Below, in pieces: positions 23,433 through 31,797 of a stretch of 64,000 bases of DNA. The first letter of the stretch is position 1. The number at the start of each line of letters is the position of its first letter. The DNA lies in the NCBI GenBank assembly GCA_035651595.1, contig DASRFJ010000237.1:89409-153408 (forward strand). The letters are read 5' to 3'. The position numbers and the translations under genes were made by a program. The notes under the pieces were generated by a model, which searched no databases, had not been told where the DNA came from, and worked only from the letters and a program-made list of their open reading frames with translations. The DNA comes from JAFARZ01 sp035651595. Lineage in GTDB: Bacteria; Actinomycetota; Actinomycetes; Streptosporangiales; Streptosporangiaceae.

Positions 23433-24187
23433 TCGGCACTCCTTGTCTGCAGCGCGCGCAGCGCCGCCAGCTCCGCCGCGGACGGTGCTGGCACCGCCGA
23501 TAGCCCTGGCGCCACCGCCAGGTCCCAGCCGGTCCGCTCGCGGACATCGTCGACGGAAACCCCGGGGTAGACGCCGGTCAGCGTGAACTCCAGCGTGCCC
23601 GGATCTGGCTCCATCACACCGAGGTCGGTGATGATTTTCTTCGGCCCAGCGCCGGTCAGCCCGAGCCGTTCCCTGTCCCCCGGCCCGGATCCGTAGCCGA
23701 CCGAGGTGACGAAGTCCACTTGCGCCACGAACGATCGTTTTGTCTGCCGCACCACGACGATAACCTCCCGGCAGGAGGCGGCGATCTCTGGTGCGCCGCC
23801 CGCACCGGGCAACCGCACCTTCGGTTTACCGTAATCGCCGCCGATGACCGTTGTATTGATGTTGCCGAACTTGTCGATCTGCGCAGCACCGAGGAATCCG
23901 ACGTCGATCCGGCCCGGCTGGAGCCAGTAGTTGAAGATCTCCGGCACGCTGACCACGGCGTCCGCGGTCTCGGCCAGTATCCCGTCGCCGATGGACAGCG
24001 GCAGCGAGCCGGGCTTCGCGCCGATCGTGCCGGACTCGTAGATCAGCACGAGCCCCGGCGCGTGCGTGGCCCTGGCCAGGTTCGCCGCGGTGCTGGGCAG
24101 CCCGATCCCGACGAAGCAGGTCGTCCCGTCGCGGAGCATCCGCGCCGCGGACACCGCCATCATTTCGTCTGACGTGTAGCTACTCAT
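23429..24187 (-). CDS. pcaJ: 3-oxoadipate CoA-transferase, beta subunit
   Basis: 252 residues beginning MSSYTSDEMMAVSAARML. The CoA-transferase family I beta-subunit phrase YESGTIGAKPGSLPLSIGDG carries the catalytic glutamate (YESG), followed by GAAQIDKFGNINTTVIG. With PcaI it moves CoA from succinyl-CoA to beta-ketoadipate. The ATG at 24187 overlaps the pcaI stop (ATGA), which decides it against longer frames. Confidence 0.92.
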   Translation of the reverse strand: MSSYTSDEMMAVSAARMLRDGTTCFVGIGLPSTAANLARATHAPGLVLIYESGTIGAKPGSLPLSIGDGILAETADAVVSVPEIFNYWLQPGRIDVGFLGAAQIDKFGNINTTVIGGDYGKPKVRLPGAGGAPEIAASCREVIVVVRQTKRSFVAQVDFVTSVGYGSGPGDRERLGLTGAGPKKIITDLGVMEPDPGTLEFTLTGVYPGVSVDDVRERTGWDLAVAPGLSAVPAPSAAELAALRALQTRSAE

Positions 24188-24978
24188 AGGATTCCGGCCA
24201 GCCATTCGGAAAAAGCTTCCCGGTCCCGGCTCACCCTGTCCCACTTGGCGTAAGAGTCGTTGTCCCTGGCCGAGTACCCCAGCGCGTACGACGGATGCGC
24301 GCCGTCCGGCACATGCGCGACGTAGGTCACCGTCCACGCCGGAAGCACCACCGCGTCCGGTCGCGGTGCGAGGGAATCAACGATCTCCTCGACTGTCACC
24401 ACTGCTCGTTCGGAAGAAAGTACTGCTTCTTTCTGTACCCCCGTGATGCCCCACAGCTGCACGTTGCCCAGCCGGTCCGCGCGCTGCGCGTGGATGATCG
24501 CGACGTCCGGCCGGAGCGCGGACACCGCGGTCAGCGTCTCGCCGGTGAACGGGCAGTCGATCTGCCGGATCGAGCCGGACGCCGCCAGCCCGGTCCCGTT
24601 GTAGCCGCGCAGCACCGCGAACGGCAGCCCGGACGCGCCCGCCACGTAGCGGTTGGCCATGCCGGCGTGCGAATGCTCCTCGAGCTCAAGCGGGGCCGGC
24701 CAGCCGTTCTCGACCGCGTCGCGGAACCGGTGCAGCGACCCGACGCCCGGGTTCCCGCCCCAGGAGAAGATCAGCTTGCGGGCGCAGCCAGCGCCGATGA
24801 GCTGGTCGTAGATCACGTCCGGCGTCATCCGGATCAGCGTCAGGTCGCGCCGGCCCTGCCGGATCACCTCATGCCCCGCCGCGAACGGGATCAGGTGGGT
24901 AAAGCCCTCCATGGCCACCGCGTCACCGTCTCGGACCGCCAGCCGCACGGCCTCGGCGAGCGACACGATCTCCGCCAT
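24184..24978 (-). CDS. pcaI: 3-oxoadipate CoA-transferase, alpha subunit
   Basis: 264 residues. CoA-transferase alpha-subunit phrases are present: DGDAVAMEGFTHLIPFAAGHE near the N-terminus, and RADRLGNVQLWG in the middle. It is homologous to the glutaconate/IpdA branch. Forms the PcaIJ heteromer. There is an 87-base gap between pcaC and this gene, large enough for an internal promoter. Confidence 0.9.
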   Translation of the reverse strand: MAEIVSLAEAVRLAVRDGDAVAMEGFTHLIPFAAGHEVIRQGRRDLTLIRMTPDVIYDQLIGAGCARKLIFSWGGNPGVGSLHRFRDAVENGWPAPLELEEHSHAGMANRYVAGASGLPFAVLRGYNGTGLAASGSIRQIDCPFTGETLTAVSALRPDVAIIHAQRADRLGNVQLWGITGVQKEAVLSSERAVVTVEEIVDSLAPRPDAVVLPAWTVTYVAHVPDGAHPSYALGYSARDNDSYAKWDRVSRDREAFSEWLAGIL

Positions 24979-25065
24979 CCGGGCTCCTCTCTGCCAGCTC
25001 TACCCAAAACGATAGCGTCAGTCGGCCGCATAATGCACAGCTGTTCGCAATACGGACGCCCGGTG

Positions 25066-25452
25066 TTACTCCCCAGCGCCGACGTCGCGCAGCACCTGCT
25101 GCGCTATCGCGAACGCGCGGTTCGCGGCCGGCACCCCCGCGTAGACCGCTACCTGGAGCAGCACCTCGCCGATCTGCTCCGGCGTCAAACCGTTGCGCAG
25201 CGCGGCTTTCACGTGCATGGCCAGCTCGTGCTCGCGGCCGAGCGCGGCGAGCGCGGTCAGCGTGATCATGCTGCGTTCGCCCCGGCTCAGCCCAGGGCGA
25301 GACCAGACGTCGCCCCAGGCGTACCGGGTGATGAAGTCCTGGAACGGCTCGGTGAACGCGGTCATGGCGACGATCGAGCGGTCCACGTGCTCGTCGCCCA
25401 GCACCTCGCGGCGCACCGCCATGCCCTGGCGGGCGCGTTCCGCGTCGTCCAT
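25066..25452 (-). CDS. pcaC: 4-carboxymuconolactone decarboxylase
   Basis: 128 residues, typical length. The CMD fold phrase VWSRPGLSRGERSMITLTALAALGREHELAMHVKAALRNGLT is complete; the region after it (EVLLQVAVYAGVPAANRAF) includes the usual active-site neighbourhood. It decarboxylates gamma-carboxymuconolactone to beta-ketoadipate enol-lactone. It is a stand-alone protein; many actinomycetes carry it fused to PcaD as PcaL. It starts 10 bases after the fructosamine-kinase-like gene. Confidence 0.93.
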   Translation of the reverse strand: MDDAERARQGMAVRREVLGDEHVDRSIVAMTAFTEPFQDFITRYAWGDVWSRPGLSRGERSMITLTALAALGREHELAMHVKAALRNGLTPEQIGEVLLQVAVYAGVPAANRAFAIAQQVLRDVGAGE

Positions 25453-25462
25453 CGTCGGCTCC

Positions 25463-26347
25463 TTAACCCCGGACGTAAAACGGCGCCAGCGTGTCCCGGA
25501 TGACCCGCACGGTCTCCGGGGCGTGTTCGTAGCCGGCCAGTACCGACAGTAGCTCCCGCAGGTTGAGCAGCGGCATCCGCGTCTGCCAGCCGGGCGGCGA
25601 CGGGTTCAGCTCCTGGTAGGCATCGAAGAAACGAGCCGATTCCGGCGGCCGCGGGCAGCTCCACAGCATCGATATGTCGACTTCGGCCCAGGTGTACGAG
25701 ACCGCCGGGTCGATGAGCGCGAGCCCTCCGCCGGGTTTCCCGAGCACGTTCGCGGACCACAGGTCGCCGTGCGTCAGCACGGGCGGCATCTCCGGGACGA
25801 TCTCCGGCAGCCGCGCGCAGAACCGCTCGAACGCACGGCGGTCCGCGGCATCCAGCGCGCGCTCCACGTTGGGTTCGCTCAGGTAGCGCAGCACGCGGCG
25901 GTCGGCGAAGAACTCGTGGCCGTCCGCGGTCCAGGCGTTCCGCTGCCGGAACCGCCCCAGGTATCCGTCATGCTCCCAGCCGAACCTGGTGGACACCGTC
26001 GCCCGGTGCAGCCCGGCCAGGTCCCGCGCGAGCGACTCCCACGACGCGGCCGTGTCGTCCCGTGGCGGCAGCTCGGGCATCAGCAGCAGCCGCGGGGTCA
26101 CCGCCAGCACCTCCGGGGTGCGCACATGCCCGCTCGCGGCGAGCGCGGCGAGCCCGGCCGCCTCGACCGGGAACAGGTCCGGCGGCGCGGAGGGCAGCGT
26201 CTTGCCGACCTGGCGGGTGCCGTCGGCATAGCTGACCAGCCACGGGTAGCCAGCGAACCCGCCGGACAGCTGCCGCACCTCGACGATGCCCCGGTCGCGG
26301 CCGAGCGCCGCCAGCTCGGCCCGCAGCACGCCGTCAGCCTCTGTCAC
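25463..26347 (-). CDS. Fructosamine kinase/aminoglycoside phosphotransferase-like protein
   Basis: 294 residues of the protein-kinase-like fold. The catalytic loop is LTHGDLWSANVLG (HGDxxxxN) and the metal-binding aspartate is in LALIDPAVSYTWAEVDISM; the N-terminal SGGFAGYPWLVSYADG and KTLP supply the nucleotide lysine region. This matches the fructosamine-kinase family PF03881, which phosphorylates ketosamines, though small-molecule or antibiotic substrates are possible. It lies between pcaB and pcaC, and its ATG overlaps the pcaB stop (ATGA), so it is co-expressed with aromatic catabolism; no role in that pathway is known. Confidence 0.85.
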   Translation of the reverse strand: MTEADGVLRAELAALGRDRGIVEVRQLSGGFAGYPWLVSYADGTRQVGKTLPSAPPDLFPVEAAGLAALAASGHVRTPEVLAVTPRLLLMPELPPRDDTAASWESLARDLAGLHRATVSTRFGWEHDGYLGRFRQRNAWTADGHEFFADRRVLRYLSEPNVERALDAADRRAFERFCARLPEIVPEMPPVLTHGDLWSANVLGKPGGGLALIDPAVSYTWAEVDISMLWSCPRPPESARFFDAYQELNPSPPGWQTRMPLLNLRELLSVLAGYEHAPETVRVIRDTLAPFYVRG

Positions 26348-27807
26348 TCCCCGCCTGCCTCACCAGCCTCATGCGCCGCGAGGGCCGCGTCGATGAACGC
26401 GCCGGAGCTGCCCAGATACCCGCCGGGCTCCAGCGCGGCCTCGACCTGCTCCTGGGTGACGCCCGCCGCGGCCAGCCGGTCGGCGAGCTCGGGCACGCCG
26501 AGCAGCACGTCGCGCAGCGGCAGGCCAGCGCCGACCGCACGCGCGCTGGCCCGCGCCACCAGGTCGTGCGCCTGCTCACCGCCGAGCACCCCGGCGAGGA
26601 GCGCGGTCACGTGCTCGGCGAGGGGCAGGCCTTCGGTGGCGGCGAGGTTGGCGGCCATCCGCGACGCGTCCACGACCAAGCCGCCGAGCAGTTCCGCGCC
26701 CCAGGCCGCCGCCGACCCGGTGAGCCGCAGCAGCGCGGTGAACGGCTCCCATTCGGCATGCCATGCCCCGGCCGCCCGCTGGAACTCCTGCTCCGCGCTC
26801 GCCACCAGCGTCGCCAGCAGCCCGGGCACCTGCCGGGTGCAGCCGAGCACCGAGATCGCCGCGACCGGGTTGTTCTTGTGCGGCATCGCCGACGAAGAAC
26901 CTCGTGTTACCCCCGGGGGGGCGACCCCCCCGGTGACCCCCCCGCGACTGGGGGAAACCGTTCCCCCAGACCCCTCGGCCCCCCCGGTGGGGGGCGAGCC
27001 CTCGTGGACCTCGCCGACCTCGGACTGGGCGAGCAAGGACACGTCCCTGGCGATCTTCCCCAGTGCCGCCGAGGCCCGGGCCAGGGCGGTGCCCACGTCG
27101 ATGATCCGCAGCCGGTTCGTATGCCACGGCAGCGTGGGCAGCGGCAGCCCGGTCTCCGCCGCGAACAGCGCGGCCACCCGCGGGCCGTCCTCGCCGAGCG
27201 AGGCCAGCGTCCCCGCGGCGCCGCCGAACTGCACCGCGAGCCGCTGCGTCCGGCACGTCGCGATCCCCGCCCGCGCGGCGTCCAGCGCGTCCAGCCAGCC
27301 GGCCGCGACCAGCCCGAACGTCACCGGCACCGCCTGTTGCAGCAGCGTGCGACCGATCATGATCGTGCCCCGGTGCGCCGCCGCGAGCCGGGCCGCCGCG
27401 GCCGCCGCCGCCGTCAGGTCGGCCGAGATGACGTCGAGGTACCGCTTGGCGAGCAGCATCGCTGCCGTGTCCATGATGTCCTGGCTGGTCGCGCCCCGGT
27501 GCACGGCCGGTGCCGCGCTCTGCGGAACCCGCCGGGAAAGCTCGCGCGCTAGCCCAGGCACAGGGTTGCCGGTAAGCGCCGCCAGCTCGCCGAGCAGCAC
27601 CGGATCGAAGCTCCCGGCGCGCGCCGCGTCGGTCACCGCGGCGCCCGCGCCGGCCGGTGCCAGCCCGGCCCGCTCGACCGCACGGGCCAGCGCGGCCTCG
27701 GCGTCGAGCAGCGCCTGAAGCCACGCCTGGCTTCCGCCACCCCCGGCCAGGCCCCCGCGCGCGAAGATCGCCCCGAAAAGGGGAGCGCCGGTACCCTGAT
27801 CAGCCAT
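26344..27807 (-). CDS. pcaB: 3-carboxy-cis,cis-muconate cycloisomerase
   Basis: 487 residues of the fumarase/aspartase superfamily: HRGATSQDIMDTAAML (the TSQD catalytic region), GRTLLQQAVPVTFG, and the signature GSSSAMPHKNNPVAA. It cyclises 3-carboxymuconate to gamma-carboxymuconolactone. Between EVGEVHE and the signature lies a Gly/Pro-rich stretch of about 33 residues where relatives have about 8; the DNA there (26904-27003) is GC-hairpin repeat sequence inserted in frame at the flexible catalytic loop. ATG 27807 follows GGAGGAGGG, which decides it. It is the first gene of the pca operon, with the promoter in the gap shared with gabT. Confidence 0.92.
   Translation of the reverse strand: MADQGTGAPLFGAIFARGGLAGGGGSQAWLQALLDAEAALARAVERAGLAPAGAGAAVTDAARAGSFDPVLLGELAALTGNPVPGLARELSRRVPQSAAPAVHRGATSQDIMDTAAMLLAKRYLDVISADLTAAAAAAARLAAAHRGTIMIGRTLLQQAVPVTFGLVAAGWLDALDAARAGIATCRTQRLAVQFGGAAGTLASLGEDGPRVAALFAAETGLPLPTLPWHTNRLRIIDVGTALARASAALGKIARDVSLLAQSEVGEVHEGSPPTGGAEGSGGTVSPSRGGVTGGVAPPGVTRGSSSAMPHKNNPVAAISVLGCTRQVPGLLATLVASAEQEFQRAAGAWHAEWEPFTALLRLTGSAAAWGAELLGGLVVDASRMAANLAATEGLPLAEHVTALLAGVLGGEQAHDLVARASARAVGAGLPLRDVLLGVPELADRLAAAGVTQEQVEAALEPGGYLGSSGAFIDAALAAHEAGEAGGE
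26904..27003. repeat. GC-hairpin repeat inserted in the pcaB reading frame
   Basis: Stacked palindromes of C5-7/G5-7 runs, including GGGGGAAACCGTTCCCCC. Similar cores occur in the 39-bp tandem repeat at 49466-49543. The insertion keeps the frame and adds about 26 codons. Confidence 0.6.
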
Positions 27808-27916
27808 ATCCCTCCTCCAGACTACGGGCTCACCACGATACGCACCGCTACCTTCGCCCACTGCAAGACGGAAGCAACGCTAGCGGCACGAGCGCCTCAG
27901 GCACTGATGATCCGAA

Positions 27917-28000
27917 CAACGTGGTGGATCACCCTTTTGTGGTAGCGGGGCCCTTGTTTACGAGGGATAACTCACCACGATGGGGCAATCCGACACGTTG
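27917..28000. repeat. 84-bp palindromic dispersed element, copy 1
   Basis: Bounded by CAACGTG and CACGTTG, exactly 84 bases, with an internal CCCTTG..CGAGGG core. It aligns without gaps at 58 of 84 positions to the element at 53064-53147. It lies in the divergent promoter gap between pcaB and gabT (27808-28062), which has no gene; a small hairpin GCCAGTGCGCTGGC follows near 28013-28026. Confidence 0.7.
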
Positions 28001-28062
28001 ATCCAGGGTCAGCCAGTGCGCTGGCGCAGCGGGGTGGCCGCAGATGTCTTATCGTCTTGATC

Positions 28063-29406
28063 ATGACTGATCATTCAGCCGGCCTCCCTCAGCGCAGGCA
28101 TCTTGTCACCGAGATCCCGGGACCGGCTTCCCGGGAGCTGCTGGCCCGGCGCGAGAGTGCCGTCGCTCGCGGGGTCAGCAACATGCTGCCGGTTTTCGTC
28201 ACTGACGCCGGCGGCGGCGTCGTCGTCGACGCCGACGGCAACTCCCTGATCGACTTCGGCTCCGGCATCGCCGTCGTGTCGGTGGGCAACGCCGCACCGC
28301 GCGTGGCTGCGCGGGTCTCCGAGCAGGTCGCCAGGTTCACCCACACGTGTTTCATGGTCACGCCGTACGAGGGTTACGTCGTGGTCGCCGAGGAGCTCAA
28401 CACGCGCACGCCCGGCGACCACGAGAAGCGGACCGCGCTGTTCAACTCCGGCGCCGAGGCGGTGGAGAACGCGGTGAAGATCGCGCGGCACGCCACCGGC
28501 CGCCAGGCCATCGTCGCTTTCGACCACGCCTATCACGGCCGCACCAACCTGACCATGGCGCTGACCGCGAAGAACATGCCCTACAAGGACAAGTTCGGCC
28601 CGTTCGCCGGCGAGATCTACCGGATGCCGATGGCCTACCCGCTGCGCTGGCCCGGCGGCCCGGCAGCCTGCGAAGCCGAGTCTTTGAACACGTTCAAAAA
28701 TCTCGTCCACGCCCAGGTTGGCGAAGACAACGTGGCCGCGGTGATCATCGAGCCGATCCAGGGCGAGGGCGGGTTCGTGGTCCCGCCGGACGGATTCCTG
28801 CCGGGTCTCGCCGCGTTCTGCCAGGACAACGGCATCGTGTTCATCGCGGACGAGATCCAGACCGGCTTCTGCCGCACCGGCGACTGGTTCGCGGTGAACC
28901 ACGAGGGCGTCGTGCCGGACATGGTCACCACCGCGAAGGGCATCGCCGGCGGGCTGCCGCTGGCCGCGGTGACCGGCCGCGCCGAGATCATGGATTCGGT
29001 GCACGCCGGCGGCCTCGGCGGCACCTACGGCGGAAACCCGGTGGCCTGCGCCGCCGCGCTCGGCTCGATCGAGACGATGGTCGAGCTCGATCTGGCCGCG
29101 CGGGCCCGCCGCATCGGCGACATCATGCTGCCTCGGCTGCACAAGCTGGCCGCCACGTACCCGGTCATCGCCGACGTGCGCGGCCGCGGCGCGATGCTCG
29201 CCATCGAGCTGTGCCGGCCGGGCACGCTTGACCCGGATCCGGCCACCACCGGGGCCGTCTCCGCGGCGTGTCACCGAGCGGGCCTGGTGACGCTGACGTG
29301 CGGGACGTTCGGCAACGTGATCCGTTTCCTGCCGCCGCTGGTGATCGGCGAGGACCTGCTGGACGAGGGGCTGTCCATCCTCGAGGACGCCTTCGCGGCG
29401 CTATGA
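28063..29406 (+). CDS. gabT: 4-aminobutyrate aminotransferase (class III PLP aminotransferase)
   Basis: 447 residues. Class III aminotransferase phrases: FGSGIAVVSVGNAAP, the PLP-binding FNSGAEAVENAVKIARHAT, the aspartate in FIADEIQTGFCRTG, and the Schiff-base lysine in TTAKGIAGGLPLAAVTG. Converts GABA (or a related omega-amino acid) plus 2-oxoglutarate to succinate semialdehyde and glutamate. ATG 28063 was preferred to a TTG six bases upstream. Coupled by ATGA to an FAD oxidoreductase, as in putrescine/GABA pathways. Confidence 0.88.
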   Translation: MTDHSAGLPQRRHLVTEIPGPASRELLARRESAVARGVSNMLPVFVTDAGGGVVVDADGNSLIDFGSGIAVVSVGNAAPRVAARVSEQVARFTHTCFMVTPYEGYVVVAEELNTRTPGDHEKRTALFNSGAEAVENAVKIARHATGRQAIVAFDHAYHGRTNLTMALTAKNMPYKDKFGPFAGEIYRMPMAYPLRWPGGPAACEAESLNTFKNLVHAQVGEDNVAAVIIEPIQGEGGFVVPPDGFLPGLAAFCQDNGIVFIADEIQTGFCRTGDWFAVNHEGVVPDMVTTAKGIAGGLPLAAVTGRAEIMDSVHAGGLGGTYGGNPVACAAALGSIETMVELDLAARARRIGDIMLPRLHKLAATYPVIADVRGRGAMLAIELCRPGTLDPDPATTGAVSAACHRAGLVTLTCGTFGNVIRFLPPLVIGEDLLDEGLSILEDAFAAL

Positions 29407-30770
29407 ACCGTTATGAGCGGCTCGTCATGGACGCCGAGCCAGCCCCGTACTGGCTGGCCGGCGCCCCCGCGCCGCGGCCGCCGCTGCCGGGCGGCCTGTC
29501 GTGCGACCTCGCGATCGTCGGTGGCGGCTTCAGCGGACTCTGGACCGCCGTTATCGCTAAAGAGCTTTATCCCGAACGATCTGTGGTGCTTCTCGAGGGA
29601 AGCCGCGTCGGCTGGGCGGCGAGCGGTCGCAACGGCGGCTTCTGCGAGGCCAGCCTCACCCATGGGGAGGCGAACGGCCTGGCGCGGTTCCCGCGCGAGT
29701 TCGAGGTCCTGCAGCGGCTGGGGATCGAGAACCTGGACGCGATCGAGGCCGCGGTGCGCCGTTACGGCATCGAGTGCGACTTCGAGCGGACCGGCCAGCT
29801 GTCCGTCGCGACGTCGCGGTACCAGGTCGCCGAGCTGCGCTCGGGGTTCGGGGAGTTCCTGGACGAAGCCGCCGTGCGGGCGGAGGTCCGGTCGCCGGCG
29901 TACCTGGCGGGGCTGTGGGACCGGGACGGGTGCGCCATGGTCCACCCGGCGAAGCTGGCCTGGGGCCTGGCCGCCGCCGCGGCGCGGCTCGGCGTACAGA
30001 TCTACGAGCAGACGCCGGTCACCGGGCTGTCCTCGTCCGGGGATGGTGTCGCGCTGCGCGCCCGGTCCGGGTTTATCGTGCACGCCAAGCGGGTCGCGCT
30101 CGGCACGAACGCATTCCCGTCGCTGGTGCGCTCGCTGCGTTTGTACACCGTGCCGGTCTACGACTACGTGCTGATGACCGAGCCGTTGACTGCCGGTCAA
30201 CTGGCGTCGATCGGCTGGCGGAACCGGCAGGGCATCGGTGACAGCGGCAACCAGTTCCACTACTACCGGCTGACCGCGGACAACCGGATCCTGTTCGGCG
30301 GGTACGACGCGATCTACCATTTCGGCCGCGCGATCCGCTCGTCCTATGATCAGCGCCCGGCCACATTCGCGAAGCTCGCCGCGCACTTCTTCGACACGTT
30401 CCCTTCGCTCGAGGGGCTGTCGTTCACGCATCGCTGGGGTGGCGCGATCGACACCTGCAGCCGGTTCTGCGCCTTCTTCGGCACCGCGCACCGCGGCCGG
30501 GTGGCGTACGCGCTCGGGTACACCGGGCTTGGCGTCGGCGCGACCCGCTTCGGCGCGCGGGTGATGCTTGACCTGCTGGACGGCAAGCGCACCGAGCTCA
30601 CGTCGCTGGACATGGTGCGGCGCAAGCCGGTCCCGTTCCCGCCCGAGCCGCTGGCCTACGCCGGCATCCAGGCCACCCGCTGGTCGCTGGCTCGCGCCGA
30701 CCGCAACGACGGCAAGCGCAACATGTGGCTGCGCGCGCTGGACGCTGTGGGGATGGGTTATGACTCCTAG
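29403..30770 (+). CDS. FAD-dependent oxidoreductase (DAO family, gamma-glutamylputrescine oxidase-like)
   Basis: 455 residues. The dinucleotide fold CDLAIVGGGFSGLWTAVIAKEL near residue 35 and the ribose-binding ERSVVLLEGSRVGWAASGRNGG define the DAO superfamily; the C-terminal phrase RWGGAIDTCSRFCAFFG and GYTGLGVGATRFGARVMLDLL match PuuB/OrdL-type oxidases of amines. Coupled to gabT by a 4-base overlap, so it probably oxidises an amine to the aldehyde or amino acid used by the aminotransferase. Covalent flavin attachment cannot be judged. Confidence 0.85.
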   Translation: MNRYERLVMDAEPAPYWLAGAPAPRPPLPGGLSCDLAIVGGGFSGLWTAVIAKELYPERSVVLLEGSRVGWAASGRNGGFCEASLTHGEANGLARFPREFEVLQRLGIENLDAIEAAVRRYGIECDFERTGQLSVATSRYQVAELRSGFGEFLDEAAVRAEVRSPAYLAGLWDRDGCAMVHPAKLAWGLAAAAARLGVQIYEQTPVTGLSSSGDGVALRARSGFIVHAKRVALGTNAFPSLVRSLRLYTVPVYDYVLMTEPLTAGQLASIGWRNRQGIGDSGNQFHYYRLTADNRILFGGYDAIYHFGRAIRSSYDQRPATFAKLAAHFFDTFPSLEGLSFTHRWGGAIDTCSRFCAFFGTAHRGRVAYALGYTGLGVGATRFGARVMLDLLDGKRTELTSLDMVRRKPVPFPPEPLAYAGIQATRWSLARADRNDGKRNMWLRALDAVGMGYDS

Positions 30771-31735
30771 GATTCCGCGTGCTGACTGACCGGATGCGAG
30801 AAGCCCTGCGCACGGCGGTGAAGTCGCGCGACAAGGTGGCGGCCAGCGCGCTGCGCTCCGCCCTCGCCGCGATCGACAACGCCGGGGCGATCGAGCTGCC
30901 GGCCGCCCGGCGCGGTCTGGCTATCGAGGAGTCGCCTCTCGGTCTGGGTGCCGCGGAGGCCGAACGGCGCACGCTGACCGAGGCAGACGTCGCGCGGATC
31001 GTCCGCGCGGAGATCGCGGACCGGGACCGGGCCGCCGCTGAGTACCAGCAGGCCGGGCATGACGAGCGCGCGACGCGGTTGCTCGCCGAGGCGAACGTGC
31101 TGCGCGATCTCGTCGCGTCGTCGCGGGAACCTGACCGCGGTTAACCAGCGGGCCGGCCGGAGCACCGGAGGCCGGAACAGCGCCCAGACCACCTTGCCCG
31201 CATGGCTTGGCGGGGTGAACCCCCATGCCTCGGCGAGCGCGTCGATGACGTGCAGGCCGCGGCCGCTCTCGGTGAGGATGCCCGGGTCCCTCGGCTGCGG
31301 AACCCGCTGGCTTGGATCCGCGACAGCGCAGATCACGGACTGCCCCGGCTGCAGCAGGCCGAGCCGGACCGGAGCGGCACGCATCGGCAGGCTCGCGTCG
31401 GTCAATGCGTGCCGCAGTGCGTTGGTGAGCAGTTCCGACACCACGACCGCCACGTCGTCGCGGAGTTCCGGCGCGCCCCATCGCTGCAGGGTGGCAACGG
31501 CGAAGTCGCGGCCGGCCCGGACCGCACGGGCGCTGGTGCCGGGAGTACGCGTGGCAACGCGCGGGAAGCGGGACCAGTCCAGGGCGCCCGGTCGCGATGC
31601 CAGCGGCCAGTTGCCGGTGTCGATCGCCGCCATCCGCAGCACGGGTGCGAGCCAGCGTAGCGCCGTGTTCGTGGGTGTGCCGCTGCCTGCGCCGACGGCC
31701 ACATCGCCCGCCAGGAGGGGTGGGTATGCGGTCAT
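30767..31735 (-). CDS. Anti-sigma-like ATP-binding protein (HATPase_c, Streptomyces AbaA/WhiJ-cluster type)
   Basis: The GHKL ATPase core, residues about 60-185, has the N-box VVVSELLTNALRHAL and G-box ESGRGLHVIDALAEAWGF, as in regulatory ATPases that sit beside XRE and DUF397 genes. The frame stays open after the domain and ends only at 30767, so about 125 residues would be antisense to the YqeY gene; a shift of one base would stop it at 31143, close to where the family ends. The ATG at 31735 is chosen because the upstream bases are a 13-base repeat array that cannot be coding in a 3-base frame. Divergent from the DUF397/XRE pair. Confidence 0.7.
   Translation of the reverse strand: MTAYPPLLAGDVAVGAGSGTPTNTALRWLAPVLRMAAIDTGNWPLASRPGALDWSRFPRVATRTPGTSARAVRAGRDFAVATLQRWGAPELRDDVAVVVSELLTNALRHALTDASLPMRAAPVRLGLLQPGQSVICAVADPSQRVPQPRDPGILTESGRGLHVIDALAEAWGFTPPSHAGKVVWALFRPPVLRPARWLTAVRFPRRRDEIAQHVRLGEQPRRALVMPGLLVLSGGPVPVRDLRADDPRDVCLGQRAPFGLRGTQTERRLLDSQTAPGGRQLDRPGVVDRGEGGAQRAGRHLVARLHRRAQGFSHPVSQHAES
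30779..31144 (+). CDS. GatB/YqeY domain protein
   Basis: 121 residues, start GTG. The YqeY domain is recognised by LTDRMREALRTAVKSRDKVAASALRSALAAI at the N-terminus and the acidic/arginine pattern ARIVRAEIADRDRAAAEYQQAG in the second half, the part related to the tRNA-amidotransferase B subunit tail. The family is implicated in RNA binding but unproven. It starts 8 bases after the oxidoreductase gene. It lies fully antisense to the 3' extension of the ATPase ORF on the other strand. Confidence 0.8.
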   Translation: MLTDRMREALRTAVKSRDKVAASALRSALAAIDNAGAIELPAARRGLAIEESPLGLGAAEAERRTLTEADVARIVRAEIADRDRAAAEYQQAGHDERATRLLAEANVLRDLVASSREPDRG

Positions 31736-31797
31736 GACCGTCCGTTCAGTCGCGGTGAGGGCGGGCGTGATCAATCGGACAGATCCATCTTCTCTTA

